Shown piece after piece: positions 21,582 through 31,803 of a stretch of 64,000 bases of DNA. This stretch comes from Astrothelium macrocarpum (lineage: Eukaryota > Ascomycota > Dothideomycetes > Trypetheliales > Trypetheliaceae). Under the pieces are notes generated by a model. The model made no database searches, had not been told where the DNA came from, and was given only the letters and a program-made list of their open reading frames with translations. Numbering within the stretch: the first letter of the stretch is position 1; each line of letters begins with the position of its first letter. The position numbers were made by a program, and so were the translations under genes. The stretch lies in NCBI GenBank assembly GCA_021030915.1, contig JAGEMR010000006.1, positions 310,001-374,000 on the forward strand, read 5' to 3'.

Positions 21582-22605
21582 ATGGTTCTCGAGGCCACGA
21601 TGATCGTGGTCGATAACAGTGAGAATAGCAGGAATGGAGATTACGTGTATGTTATGTTGCCAAACATATCTGGATGTCTACTGATATTGGATCTCAGACC
21701 AACTCGATTTGAAGCTCAGTCCGATGCAGTCAATCTCATCTTCCAAGCCAAAACGCAATCGAATCCAGAGTCAGCAGTTGGGCTCATGAGCATGGGTGGA
21801 GCTGGTCCGGAAGTGTTGACGACTTTGACAACGGATATTGGAAAAATACTAGACGGACTACACCGGACCAAGATAAAGGGTAGCTCCCATGTATCGACTA
21901 GTATCAACATCGCAGCTGTAAGCCTCGTCATGCTGAATCAAAGACAAAATGTTTCTAATAAAGCTTCTTCTTCAGCTGGCACTCAAGCATCGACAGAACA
22001 AATCGCAGCGTCAACGCATCATTGTTTTCACGTGTTCACCAATCGCGGAAAGTGAGAAAGCCATGGAAAAGCTAGCAAAGCGTATGAAGAAGATTAACGT
22101 TGCCATTGACTTCATTGCCTTTGGCGATCTCTCAAACGAGACTACCAAGAAGCTGGAGGTTTTTAATGAGCACATCAAAGGTGGAGAAGGCTCGCATCTC
22201 GCCATAATCCCACCAGGACCAAATCTACTGAGCGACTCTATTGTCACGACACCAATATTGGCAGGCGAAGGTATGGGTGTGAATCCGAGCATGGGCGGTG
22301 GAGGGGGAGAAGGCGGGCAAGCTGGCGGCAACGACTTTGAGTTTGGGGTTGACCCATCCATGGATCCAGAATTGGCAATTGCACTACGGATGAGTTTGGA
22401 AGAAGAAAACGCTCGAAAAGAGAAGGAAAAGAAAGAACGAGAAGAGCAAGAAGGAAAGGCAAACCTGGAAGGCATACCAGAGGGTGATGAAAAGCAGCCA
22501 CTGCTGGGGCAGAATGGAGAAGCCAGTGGAAGTGGATCTGGAGAGCAGAATGGGGAGACGGATAAACAGGACAAGGATGATGGCGATAAGATGGATACTG
22601 CATAG
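21582..22605 (+). CDS. RPN10: 26S proteasome ubiquitin receptor RPN10
   Basis: Three exons (21582-21646, 21698-21917, 21976-22605), giving 304 residues. The N-terminal von Willebrand A domain (about 1-190) starts 'MVLEATMIVVDNSENSRNGD' and contains 'PTRFEAQSDAVNLIFQAKT', 'GPEVLTTLTTDIGKILDGLH' and 'QRIIVFTCSPI'. A ubiquitin-interacting motif follows near residue 223 ('DPELAIALRMSLEEE'), then a charged low-complexity tail. Rpn10 sits between lid and base of the 19S particle and binds polyubiquitin through the UIM. Both introns are supported by conservation: the first joins 'GDY-V' to 'PTRFEAQ', the second joins 'INIAA' to 'LALKHRQNKSQRQR'. Reading through the second intron would lose the vWA core. 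Confidence 0.96.
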
Positions 22606-22825
22606 CGATGGCGTTCTTCGTTTATAGAATTCTGCAGATGTAGACTGCATTCTGGCGTTTTCTTGAGGCCATAATCAGGCCAAATAAGCCTAGCCTCTCT
22701 AGCGGAATCTATTACAGCCCTTTGTACAATACGGAATAGTTTAAAGGACTTGACCCTACAACACCATCGCTGATGCCTTGCAAGCTTCCAACCTCGTCTG
22801 AGACTGCTTTTTTGTGCTCGGCATA

Positions 22826-23326
22826 TCATCGATTGACCCTAATATATCCCTCCAATCCTCGATCAAATTTTTCACTTCTTATGGGCATCTCAACTGTGTA
22901 GAATGGATTCTTCATGACAAAGTCTGCGTATAGTTCGTATATGCGCTTCAGTATCACGTCGACATTGGGCTGCTGTGGCTCCGTGAACAGGAGAAATTTC
23001 GTTCCAGTGACTGTTTGAAAACACTGCATTCGAAAATTCTCGCTCTCCAGCACTTCGATGCCAGTGGCGCTTTGACGAGGTTGTGAAACACTTCCAGTGT
23101 TGGGCCGTAACACGGATGGACAGAGAGATCGTGTTATCGCATGGACTCCATGAAAGGTACCAGCCAGAATCAGATAATCATTGCCGGAAAGTTTGCTAAG
23201 GCCTGAATGGAATTCCCGATTGTAGATCAATCCTCCTGCCTTATTAATGACTAGGAGAGCAAAGACAACCCTGTCGAGTCCGTTCAGAGATGATTAGAAC
23301 AGAAGGACGATGTTTGGAGCTTACAT
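22826..23326 (-). CDS. TRS23: TRAPP complex subunit Trs23 (sybindin family)
   Basis: The minus-strand main exon 23270-22826 encodes 'VVFALLVINKAGGLIYNREF', 'LSGNDYLILAGTFHGVHAI', 'GTKFLLFTEPQQ' and 'IYELYADFVMKNPFYTVEMP', diagnostic for Trs23/TRAPPC4, a core subunit of the ER-Golgi tether and Ypt1/Rab1 exchange factor. There is no ATG at the start of that frame. A first exon ending 'AT' at 23325 (bases 23326-23325), with donor GTAAGC and acceptor CGACAG, supplies ATG as AT plus G and gives a 148-residue protein of normal length starting M-V-V-F. The start codon is thus interrupted by a 54-nt intron. A different upstream first exon cannot be excluded. Confidence 0.9.
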
Positions 23327-23918
23327 TTCGGGAAAGCATGAGCAAAGTTGAGATGATTCGATTTTAGGCGACACCCGAAATTGCTCACTATATGAGTCTT
23401 CTGGGGTGTATGAAGTTGACCGTCTGATAGGCCTCTATCACTCCAGTAGGTAAGGTAGTAGTACCCAGAGATACCTCAGTCCATGTTTTCAGCCGAGTTT
23501 CGATATTCCGATACTGTTTCACTAGACACTCTTGGGCATCTAATAACGTCTGGCTTGAGGGTGCGTCTAAGCTGTTGTCATGATAATTCGATAGTCCCCC
23601 AACTGCACAAGATGCAAGCTCAGACCAAAATATCGTCGTGGCTGGCGCCGGGGGGTCAAGTTTGAAGTGCAATCTCGGCGAAGTTGCCACGGAAGTAGGT
23701 ACACAGTAGGCAGGCGGGGTTCTGTCGCCTGTAAGGTAGGCAGCTGCACGGACCCTGCATTTCGGGAGGCGTGGGAGCTCCAGGCCAATGCCACCATCAC
23801 ACCATGAATTATTGAACTATGCCACAAGCCTGATGTCTACTCCCAACTATTTCGCCTTCGTCTGCTCGCTCCTTCCATTCTCTCATCTTTCACTGCCATA
23901 TACTCTGTCGCTTCCGTC
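23327..23918. other. Intergenic, divergent Trs23 / E2
   Basis: About 590 bp. A minus-strand frame at 23388-23690 (100 codons from a GTG) has no recognisable domain and lies where both promoters must be; not called. Confidence 0.4.
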
Positions 23919-25568
23919 ATGGCAAATCAGCACATTTTGCGAATCACAAAAGTAAGTAGTCTACCATTTATTTCTGCCTGATTTCATGTACCTGTGAAAG
24001 TAACTTGGGGCTGACAAGATTTCTAGGAGATAGCGGATATCCAAAAAGGCTCGGATCTCTGTAGGCGAAGCTTGATCGCTTCTTGAGCTATTCGACTGAC
24101 AGCGCAAATTCCAGCCCTCTCCGTTGCTTGTCGAGATTCAGACGTCCGTCATGTCCGCGCTCTGATAATTGGCCCACCAGACACGCCTTATGAGTTTGGC
24201 TTCTTCGAGGTCAGTTGACTCATGAGATTTAGGAAAGCCACTACTGACGGTGTCCATCAGTTCTGGGTCAAGTTTGGCAAAGGTCAAATTTTTTGAGAGG
24301 TTGTTGGTTGCTAAGACCAGAGGCACTGATTGGAAACAGAATACCCCACCAAAGCCCCTCATGTGACCGCGATCACGACAAATGGCGGACGATGTAGGTT
24401 CAATCCTAATATCTATGCTCAGGGCAAAGTTTGTCTATCTATCCTAGGAACATGGCGAGGAGAACGAGGAGAGGAGTGGTCTTCCGCACAGGGTCTGGAG
24501 TCTATACTCATTTCTATCCAAAGCTTGATGTCTGCAGATCCCTACGAGAATGAGCCTGGTTATGAGAATGTAGATGGCCCAACTGCAACAAAAGAACGGG
24601 AAGCGTATGTGGACAAAATACGTCATGAGACGCTACGAGTCGCCGTTATCCAACGCTTGGAGCAGCTTCTCGGTATTCACTACACCGAGGTTCATGCTGA
24701 GGGAAAGGAGGCAGTATACCAGTACGACGCAGAAGAGGAGTACCAATCTCACTCTGACGATCCCCTATTTGAACCGTTCAAAGACCTCCTAAAGCGCAGG
24801 TTCTTATGGTACTACGACTCTTACCTGGCCACGATTGAGCGAGCATCCGAAAAGATGAAGGATGACACACCGTTCATGCAAATGCCATTTGAAGGCGGAG
24901 GAAATTCGATGCAAGGAAAGTTCAATTACTCTCAATTGAAGCAGCGGCTCGAAACCATTCGCGCTCGCTTAGACAAGGAAACTCTTGGCTGGGCTGAACA
25001 GGGAAAGTTGTCAGCAAAGAACGAATCGAGGATAGCATCCAATCTCCAGCGACAGTATGAGCAAGTCGTTGAAGCCTTCAAGAAAAATGACAGCGTTACT
25101 ATCGACATTGAACTGGTCAACAAAAATCCATTTGTCTGGCATCTGGTTCTCTTTGGCCGACCAATGACCAATTTTGACGGAGGTGTCTTTAACATCAACG
25201 TCTATTTCAGCCCTAGGTTTCCGGATGAACAGCCACGTGTGCAGTTCGAGACCTCACTCTTCCATCAACGTATCTCTAGTACTGGGGTTCTTTGTTACTT
25301 TCCGCCTCGCCCAGAAGATGTCAAAGGTCATATCGAGGCAATCGTCGAAGCTGTTGAGGATGAAGAGCCAGCCTATGACCCTCGTACGCTCGTGAACCCC
25401 AAAGCTGCAAACTTACTTTGGGGCGATGCAAATGCCAAGAAAGATTATAACAGGATGTTAAGACGATCAGTTCAGCGCAGCAGCGAGTAGGTCGTCATAT
25501 TCGACGCAGTCTTGCCATGTGCGGATGTGCAATTACTAATCTTTTCTTTTAAAAATAGGATGGTGTGA
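23919..25568 (+). CDS. Ubiquitin-conjugating enzyme E2 with two UBC domains
   Basis: Six exons by my model: 23919-23951, 24027-24060, 24115-24209, 24261-24282, 24340-25486 and 25559-25568, giving 446 residues. Domain 1: 'ILRITKEIADIQKGSDLSLS', 'ALIIGPPDTPYEFGFFEFWV', 'EYPTKAPHVTAIT', 'NPNIYAQGKVCLSILGTW' with the active-site Cys at about 93. Domain 2 (about 300-440): 'HLVLFGRPMTNFDGGVFNI', 'YFSPRFPDEQPRVQFET', 'TGVLCYFPPRPED' with a Cys at about 380 in the equivalent place, ending in the usual UBC helix. The long GTWRGERGEEWSSAQG loop in domain 1 resembles UBE2Z/BIRC6-type E2s. HPN reads NPN in domain 1 and is lost in domain 2. The last intron (GTAGGT, TACTAAT branch, AATAG) adds only three residues; without it the stop is TAG at 25488-25490 (444 residues). 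Confidence 0.9.
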
Positions 25569-25998
25569 TTCTGCATAGGTTCCGGTCACTGCATATGTCT
25601 TACTAGACGACTCATGAATCATAGCACTGGCGTTCCGAAATGATAGAGGGTTTTTGATACCCCGGGCTCTGGTTGGTGTGGCAAATGGCGTCCGTCATAT
25701 TCTATGGGCGCTGTAGAGCGGTCTTGGCATTCATTGCATTATGGCGCTCACATTCTTTTTTAATGAGATTCTAATTTAAGAATGGCACAATGGGATTTCG
25801 GAGAGATGAGTGATTCATCTACAGAGTCTTCGATTGATTTCATAGGTTTGCTAGTGTAGCAAATCCTAGGTATTGAAATTAGCATAGTGGCAATTGACTT
25901 GAAATTGTTTACCCCAAGTTTCGATATTTCCCACTCTCCAAGTTAGCGTGAGACCCTGCAGGAACTGTTCACCTTTTGCGCAGGAACGGGGGTTGTAA
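25569..25998. other. Intergenic between E2 and ERG26
   Basis: 430 bp holding the E2 3'UTR and ERG26 promoter; no gene seen. Confidence 0.45.
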
Positions 25999-27233
25999 AT
26001 GCACTCCACAAAAAAACCCACCATGTCATTGCAGCAAAAACAACTCGGTCACGTTCTAGTTACTGGTGGGTGCGGATTCTTGGGCTCACATATCGTCGAA
26101 CTCCTACTCGAAAGATCAATCACGTCAAAAGTATCTGTCGTTGATCTGCGCACCACTCAAAACCGTCAAGACAAAGTCGACTACTACGATGTTGACATTA
26201 CCGATTTCAATGGCGTCAAAAGTTTATTTGAGAAGCTCAAACCAGACGTCGTCATCCATACCGCCAGTCCCGTCTTTAATGCAAACAAACCAGACTTGAT
26301 GTACAAGGTTAATGTGGAAGGGACAAAAACATTAGTGAAGGTTTCGCAAGAAAATGATGTCAAAGCCTTTGTATATACCAGCTCGGCCAGCATAATCAGC
26401 GATCAAAAGAACGACTTGGTCTTCGCAGATGAACGCTGGTCTGTTCTTCCCCAACACGCCCAGCCAGAATACTACTCCACCACCAAGGTACACCCTCCCA
26501 GCACCCATCCCCCAACCACCCAGCAACTAACCCTCCCTAACCCCCCCAGGCCGAAGCCGAAGCCCACGTCCTCTCCTCCAACCGCCAGCCCACCTCCAAC
26601 TTCCTCACCTGCGCCATCCGGCCCGCGGGCCTCTTCGGGCCGCGCGACATCCAACTCCTCCCGCCCATCCTCAACGTGCTCGTCACTCGCCGCACCCACT
26701 TCCAAATCGGCGCCAACACGAACCTCTTCGACTTCACCTACGTCGGCAACGCGGCGCACGCGCACCTGCTCGCAGCCGCGGCGCTCCTCGCCACGCCCCG
26801 CGGCACCAACGCCACCGTGCCGCTCGACACAGAGCGCGTCGACGGCGAGGCCTTCATCGTGACCAACGATGCACCCGTGTATTTCTGGGACTTTACACGG
26901 GCCGCGTGGCGCGCTGCTGCCGCGAGGCGCGGGCTGCCGCCGCCTGTGGAGGTGAGTGGCGTGTGGGAGCTGTCGAGGGAGGTGGCGATGGGGATTGGAG
27001 CGTTCCTGGAGGCGGTGTTTGGGATTTTGGGACGGAAGGCGAGTTTGACGAGGCAGCAGGCGCGGTATAGTTGCCAGGCGAGGTATTTTTGCGTGGAGAA
27101 GGCGAAGCGGAGGTTGGGCTATCGGCCGATTGTGGAGTTGGAAGAGGGGATTCGGAGAGGGGTGGATGACTGGGCGAGGAGGCAGGAGTTGGTGGAGAAT
27201 CCGCCGAGATTGGGGGAGAAGTCGGGTCTATAG
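25999..27233 (+). CDS. ERG26: Sterol-4-alpha-carboxylate 3-dehydrogenase, decarboxylating (ERG26-like)
   Basis: Two exons (25999-26487, 26550-27233; intron GTACAC...CCCCAG), giving 390 residues. It belongs to the 3-beta-HSD family: Rossmann motif 'LVTGGCGFLGSHIVELLLE', 'DVVIHTASP', 'VNVEGTKTLVK', 'FVYTSSASII' and the catalytic Y-S-T-T-K (about 159-163) exactly before the intron. After the intron come 'CAIRPAGLFGPRDIQLLPP', 'NLFDFTYVGNAAHAHLLA' and 'FIVTNDAPVYFWDF'. This pattern fits Erg26, which removes the C-4 carboxyl and oxidises the 3-OH in ergosterol synthesis at the ER; a related NSDHL-like enzyme is possible. The first ATG is 25999, but ATG 26023 sits in a better context (ccaccATGt) and may be the true start (382 residues). 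Exon 2 is strikingly GC-rich compared with exon 1. Confidence 0.88.
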
Positions 27234-28995
27234 GAAGAAGTGAATCGAGAGGGGAAGGGAGAGTTAATGGGCTGTAATATATCATACACATGTATTTTTT
27301 ATGGTTGAGGCGCGTGGTTGCCGCATATTAGAACAGATGCCTGGAGAGGCACAAGGCGGATACGAACCAGAAGATTACAGTCACAATCCCTGTCGTTATC
27401 CATTTTTAACTTTTAGTTGGAGCAGGCACAGAAGGCCGTCAGCGCGGGATTTGAGACTACATCTAAGGTATAATTGATCCGACGAAAAGGTCAAAAAAAA
27501 TGATAGCAGGCTATTCGTGTGGAATCAGCAATTACATTGGATTAATCAATCAGATGTCTAAGTACTGAGGTGCTAAAGTTATGTAGCAATGGATCATTGA
27601 TATTTGTTCAAAAAAAAAAAAAGCCTGAATTATCATCTACGAAGTGCCTATTCTATCTAAGAGACACTTTCACTCGCTGCGGGTTGTGTGCGACATATTG
27701 AATCAATTTCAACACGTTCGAAAACACTTCAGTCAGGAATACTTGAAAAGCCATCACCGGACATCTCGGGAGTTCACCGGTCTCCACATTTTGCCAACCA
27801 GTAAGACTGCCAATATAAATACCTTTTTGTCTGCTCTCTTTATTCTAACTCTTGTAGTTTTGTGATCAATCGGCTTGACCTATCAGATACTATTCAGAAA
27901 GCCGCTGGTCCCTTTCTGGATAGTTTGAAAATAATCGTCAGTAGTCATACCATCGTTAATTCGTGAAAGTGTTGCGTAAGTTCGACTCTGGCGTAACTGT
28001 GTTTTTCACAGTCAATGTTATTGTCAGTAGTGTTTGCATGTGGCACATTGAAGTTTTTAATTCAAGACGAGATCAATCATGTCGGTCGATAGAGATTCCA
28101 CGAGTCATCCGTAGAGGCTTCGCCGTAAAGGTAAGTCATTCGCCGCTTCGTGACTTCCTGTTTGTGCAAATCTGTATTGCTCTGCGTCAAAGATTGACGT
28201 TCCTTGACCCAGGTCAGTATTCTCTTCAGCGAAAGTTTACGCTTGAATGAGGTGCGAGGTATTATGAAACGGTGGGATAGAAAAGCAGGAGACATGATGA
28301 ATTAGATTGATACAGTACGTGATGTCAAGTTGCTGTATGTTGCACAGTGGAATTTATCGAAAGCAGCTATTTTGTGGAATGCTTTGATTTTGGATGAGCA
28401 GAGAAGAAGAGAGGAGCGGTCGGGAAGAATGAGCTTTTTTATAAGCAACCCTTGTCGCTTGAGTGATCTGAACAGTTGCGCTCATTAATCTTCTCATCAT
28501 TCAAGCGAAATATAAGCGAAGCGCAATCGAAAACTTAATTGCAGCAACGCAGACAAGTAGAGAGAAAAGCCAACAGTCTGAAAGGCCTGGACCTCAAAAT
28601 CGCCGAATCAGGAACGACCGAGGATGATTTGCAAAATAATGTTTTCATGTAGTTTTATTATCAGCCATCGAGTTCAAAGCATTCATGATCCTCGCCAATT
28701 TACGAAGCTGCCTACTACGTAACCTAGGTTTGGAGGACACACGTAAATCCATGCCGAAGCACATGTAAGGTACTAGGAGCATGCTGAAACCCATCAAATG
28801 TGAATTAGGCGATGCTCCCTTGATTTTGTATAGATGGGCGTGAAGGCAAGTCACTAATGGAGCACGTGATTATCAGAGCTCATCGGCTCGGCCCGAGCAG
28901 ACGCGCTTTTCTCGCGTCGCAAGTGGACGTCTCTGTTCTTTACTTCTTCACTAAGTTTCGACAATGTGCAAGCAGCATGAGAGCTTGTCCAGACC
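27234..28995. other. AT-rich gene-poor stretch
   Basis: About 1.76 kb. It includes an A-run near 27609-27623 and many stops in all frames. ORFs at 27644-27865, 27963-28250 and 28645-28854 have no domain signs. A CACGTG palindrome at about 28863-28868 lies 130 bp before the next gene and could be a bHLH site. I see no structural RNA. Confidence 0.4.
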
Positions 28996-30464
28996 ATGTC
29001 TAAAATACAGCTCTATGCTGAGCTACTGTTGCGCATTCGTTCTGTAACGTTCTTTGCATCTCTGATGACAGAGCACAATGGCGAAACTGAGGTGCAGCTT
29101 TCCGCGGATAATGAGTGGATTAGGCTTAGCCATGAAGGGCAATGTGCATCCATCCGTCTTCCAACAAAGGTCAAAGGTAAAGGAAACGCTGTTTTGACTC
29201 TTCCAGCTACCCCTGCGAAAGACATCACCGTCCGCCTCCAGATCGAAGAGACAAGTCCTGGCCTTTTACAGTTCGAAGATCACGGTGGCGGCAATATAGA
29301 ACCATGGACTGCAAAATCGGTTGCCCATGGCCCACGTCTCAGTTGCCGCGACTGCGGTCAGATGTTTCTAAGTCATGATCGAATACATGATTGGAAAGAT
29401 TTGCCAAGTGAAAACTGGGCAGAGATGATGGAGTTTTGGCATTGTCACAAGCCGCCTAAAGAACATGTCAATGAGAATGGTGATGCCGCATCAAGAAAAG
29501 GGTATGCTGCTTCAAACAAATTGAGGGCAACATCTGGAACCGGTTTTGTAGACCCGTCTCACTTTTTACTTGCGTCCACCGATTGTTTGGGCATCGAGGG
29601 TCAAGAGGTTAGAATTTTATTTCATCCAAATTCTTTTATCCTGTTCGTTTCAATAATAACTATACGGACGGTCAAGAAAGGGCATGCTTGATCGCAAGGT
29701 CACCCCTTTTCCATAGCTTTTGCTCTCTGATACTGCCGTCCAAGATCAAAGCTCACGGCGAATGGAGAAGTACCCTCTGTGGTACCGCAAGGGAAGCAGC
29801 ACGGGTTGCTTCATCGTCGTTGTGCTGTCTCTAAGTTTCAGCGCTTCGTTCTTGAGTTACCGAACAAGCGAGATTCAGTAGAGATACATGCTTATACTCT
29901 TTTCTGTAGTCAAGAAACGAATCAAATACCGTCGTCTCAAATAGTCCTCTTCATTGTGATTGCTGCAATGCTGAAATCGGTCATGTAGACGATAACGCAG
30001 AGGGCTGGCGAATCTACAAATGGGCGGTTAGTGTGGCCGAGGATGACTGCGTTGCCCGTGTTACATTTGCTCGTGAAAAATGGATATCATCTCGCATACT
30101 GGCATACGTTGAGAATGAAGGTATTCGACATTTCCAGATTTGTGCTCGGTCAGGCACTTCCCAGATGGCGCCTACACTCATTTGGGTTTTTGCCCCAGAT
30201 GTCAGTTTCTCTTCCTCTGTCAATGCCACTGACAGACATGACCCCACCCGCGCTATGAAGGTCATGTGGCGAATCCAGCCAGAATCAGCCGATGAAGAAA
30301 GCAAGCCTAGCTTTCGATATGAAAGCCTGAACTTACCAGCAAATCTGATTTCATCTATGCAAGAGGCGCTCGAGCACAGTCAAGAGCTACTTCCGTCATC
30401 ATCTCGCACATTCAACGAGTGGCAAGTAGGACTTCTGGAACGCTTCTCAATCCATGACATGTAA
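28996..30464 (+). CDS. HECT_2 / UBE3D-type E2-binding ubiquitin ligase
   Basis: The first exon begins 28996 ('IQLYAELLLRIRSV') and contains 'LSCRDCGQMF', 'WKDLPSENWAEMMEFWHCHKP' and 'DPSHFLLASTDCLGIEGQE', the core of the HECT_2 family (UBE3D; binds E2C through its Cys). The donor follows 'GQE' at about 29609 (GTTAGA). The last exon starts at 29910 after CTGTAG and runs to TAA 30462-30464: 'LHCDCCNAEIGHVDDNAEGW', 'RIYKWAVSVAEDD', 'ILAYVENEGIRHFQIC', 'APTLIWVFAPDVSFSSS', 'EWQVGLLERF'. So both halves of the family are present and in order. The ~300 bp between them is unclear: a phase-0 exon within 29752-29860 is possible, or one intron of 301 nt, or damage. Proteins of this family mediate ubiquitination, in animals affecting cyclin B. 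Confidence 0.75.
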
Positions 30465-31128
30465 CTAGTTAAGGCTCCATTGAGGGTCGCACAGCTTTTA
30501 CTTGAAAAACAAGCCGTTGTCGAAGATGCTGTGAATCTTGTGTGTCTGTCATTTGGAAGATGACGAGCAATTTGGTGACAAGAAGAAGCATGCAGCATGT
30601 CTCGCAGCAATTATTGAAGTACGAGGTCGTTACACTTTCTCAACACGCATCAAACGGCACCAGACGAGGAAGGCCCCGATTTTAAGTTCATCAACATGGA
30701 TATACTTCTCGTATCACGGTTGGTGTCTACTTGCCAGGCCGTGCAAACGTCCATCTGCAGATCCTAGGAAAAGTTGCTACTTTGATGCAATGCGCGATGA
30801 GGCCCATGTAGGGAAGACAGTACAGCGAAGAAGAAGGCTCTAAACCTGAAGCCTAAAGATCTTGTTAGATTCATTGAGATTACGTGTGGAGATAGAGCCA
30901 CGAAAAGAAAAAAGGTATCATGTTCATAACTGGTATGATGTCTACCTAGTAATACATCAAAGCCCTGTTGGGCAACGAGAAATCGAAAAGGCCCGAAGCG
31001 CGGCATCGGTCCAAAATATAGATACAAGAAATAAATCGATCGTAGGGCTGGGGATCCACATAGATCACCATGCGCCTCAGTCGTGAATCATTTAGAGACC
31101 ACTGTAATGCAAATTGCCAGAGTGTTCT
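30465..31128. other. Intergenic, convergent HECT_2 gene / secreted protein
   Basis: About 660 bp. A 101-codon plus frame at 30538-30843 and a minus frame at 30764-31027 have no domain features and overlap. Not called. Confidence 0.4.
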
Positions 31129-31803
31129 CTACCACTTCTTAAGAGCGAGAAGTGCATCCCAAATCTGTTGACGCGCTGCAAGTTCACTCGTGCCCAAGCA
31201 TTGTTCAACATAGTTCTGATATCCTGCAGCTTCCTGGTTGTGTAGCTGATCACGCACGCTCATTGGGCAATTGGCTGGTTGAGCCAAAAACCACGCACCA
31301 CTTCCGAAACTATTATCGATATTTTGGTTCAACGTAGCGACAGTTTCATCGGTTGCTGGAGCTGACGATGTAGAAAGCCCTAGTGCGGCAGCATACTGTC
31401 CGTTGTACGTGGCAGACTGCATGTTCCGTGTCCCTTTTCCAGTGACGGGGCTAATGGGGGTATCGTATTCGAAGTTGGCAGATTCATAGAGCATGGTGGA
31501 GACAACAGCGGCTTGGGAGCCAAAGGAGATAATGCCCCACTTCTTGAAGGAATTGGCAATGGCAGGAGCTGCTTGGTATGCAGTAGCACATTCACTTCCA
31601 CGACCTTCACAAGACGCAGTAGCCGGAGCAACTTTGATGATATCCTCGGCCGTAATAGTACCTATAGTGTTGGTGTCAGGTGTATGCGGCATTGATTGTG
31701 ATGCAGGCTCGTTTTCACATGACTGACCTGGATTTGCAGGCGCCGGCCAAGCGGCAACAAGAAAGGGGATTGTCAGAAGAACACTAGTGATGGAAGTTTT
31801 CAT
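31129..31803 (-). CDS. Secreted protein of unknown function
   Basis: A single open frame of 224 residues on the minus strand. It has a clear signal peptide ('MKTSITSVLLTIPFLVAAWP', cleavage near Ala-Trp-Pro-Ala). The mature part contains 'ITAEDIIKVAP', 'ECATAYQAAPAIANSFKKWG', 'SFGSQAAVVSTMLYESANFE', 'GKGTRNMQSATYNGQYAAAL' and a C-terminal helical part 'QQIWDALLALKKW'. I recognise this as a widespread ascomycete secreted family without an assigned activity; the 'GTRNMQ' turn and helical content resemble lysozyme-like folds, but that is a guess. Cysteines are few. A 66-nt segment (about 31727-31662, donor GTCAGT, acceptor CTATAG, branch-like CTGAC) is a candidate in-frame intron. Removing it joins the signal peptide region 'PANP' directly to 'GTITAEDII' and gives 202 residues. 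Confidence 0.75.
   Translation of the reverse strand: MKTSITSVLLTIPFLVAAWPAPANPGQSCENEPASQSMPHTPDTNTIGTITAEDIIKVAPATASCEGRGSECATAYQAAPAIANSFKKWGIISFGSQAAVVSTMLYESANFEYDTPISPVTGKGTRNMQSATYNGQYAAALGLSTSSAPATDETVATLNQNIDNSFGSGAWFLAQPANCPMSVRDQLHNQEAAGYQNYVEQCLGTSELAARQQIWDALLALKKW

Noticed and set aside
22011..22829. 272-codon minus-strand open frame
   Set aside because: Antisense to RPN10 exon 3, whose UIM and vWA blocks are clearly on the plus strand; composition is a Ser/Phe/Leu mirror of Glu/Lys-rich coding.
23388..23690. 100-codon minus-strand open frame between Trs23 and the E2
   Set aside because: Starts with GTG, no domain, lies in the divergent promoter region. Kept out but not impossible.
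27963..28020. tRNA-like B box ('gttcgactctgg')
   Set aside because: No A box or cloverleaf can be drawn around it. No other tRNA candidates seen.
30538..30843. 101-codon plus-strand frame downstream of the HECT_2 gene
   Set aside because: No homologous look, no splice partners with sensible continuation.
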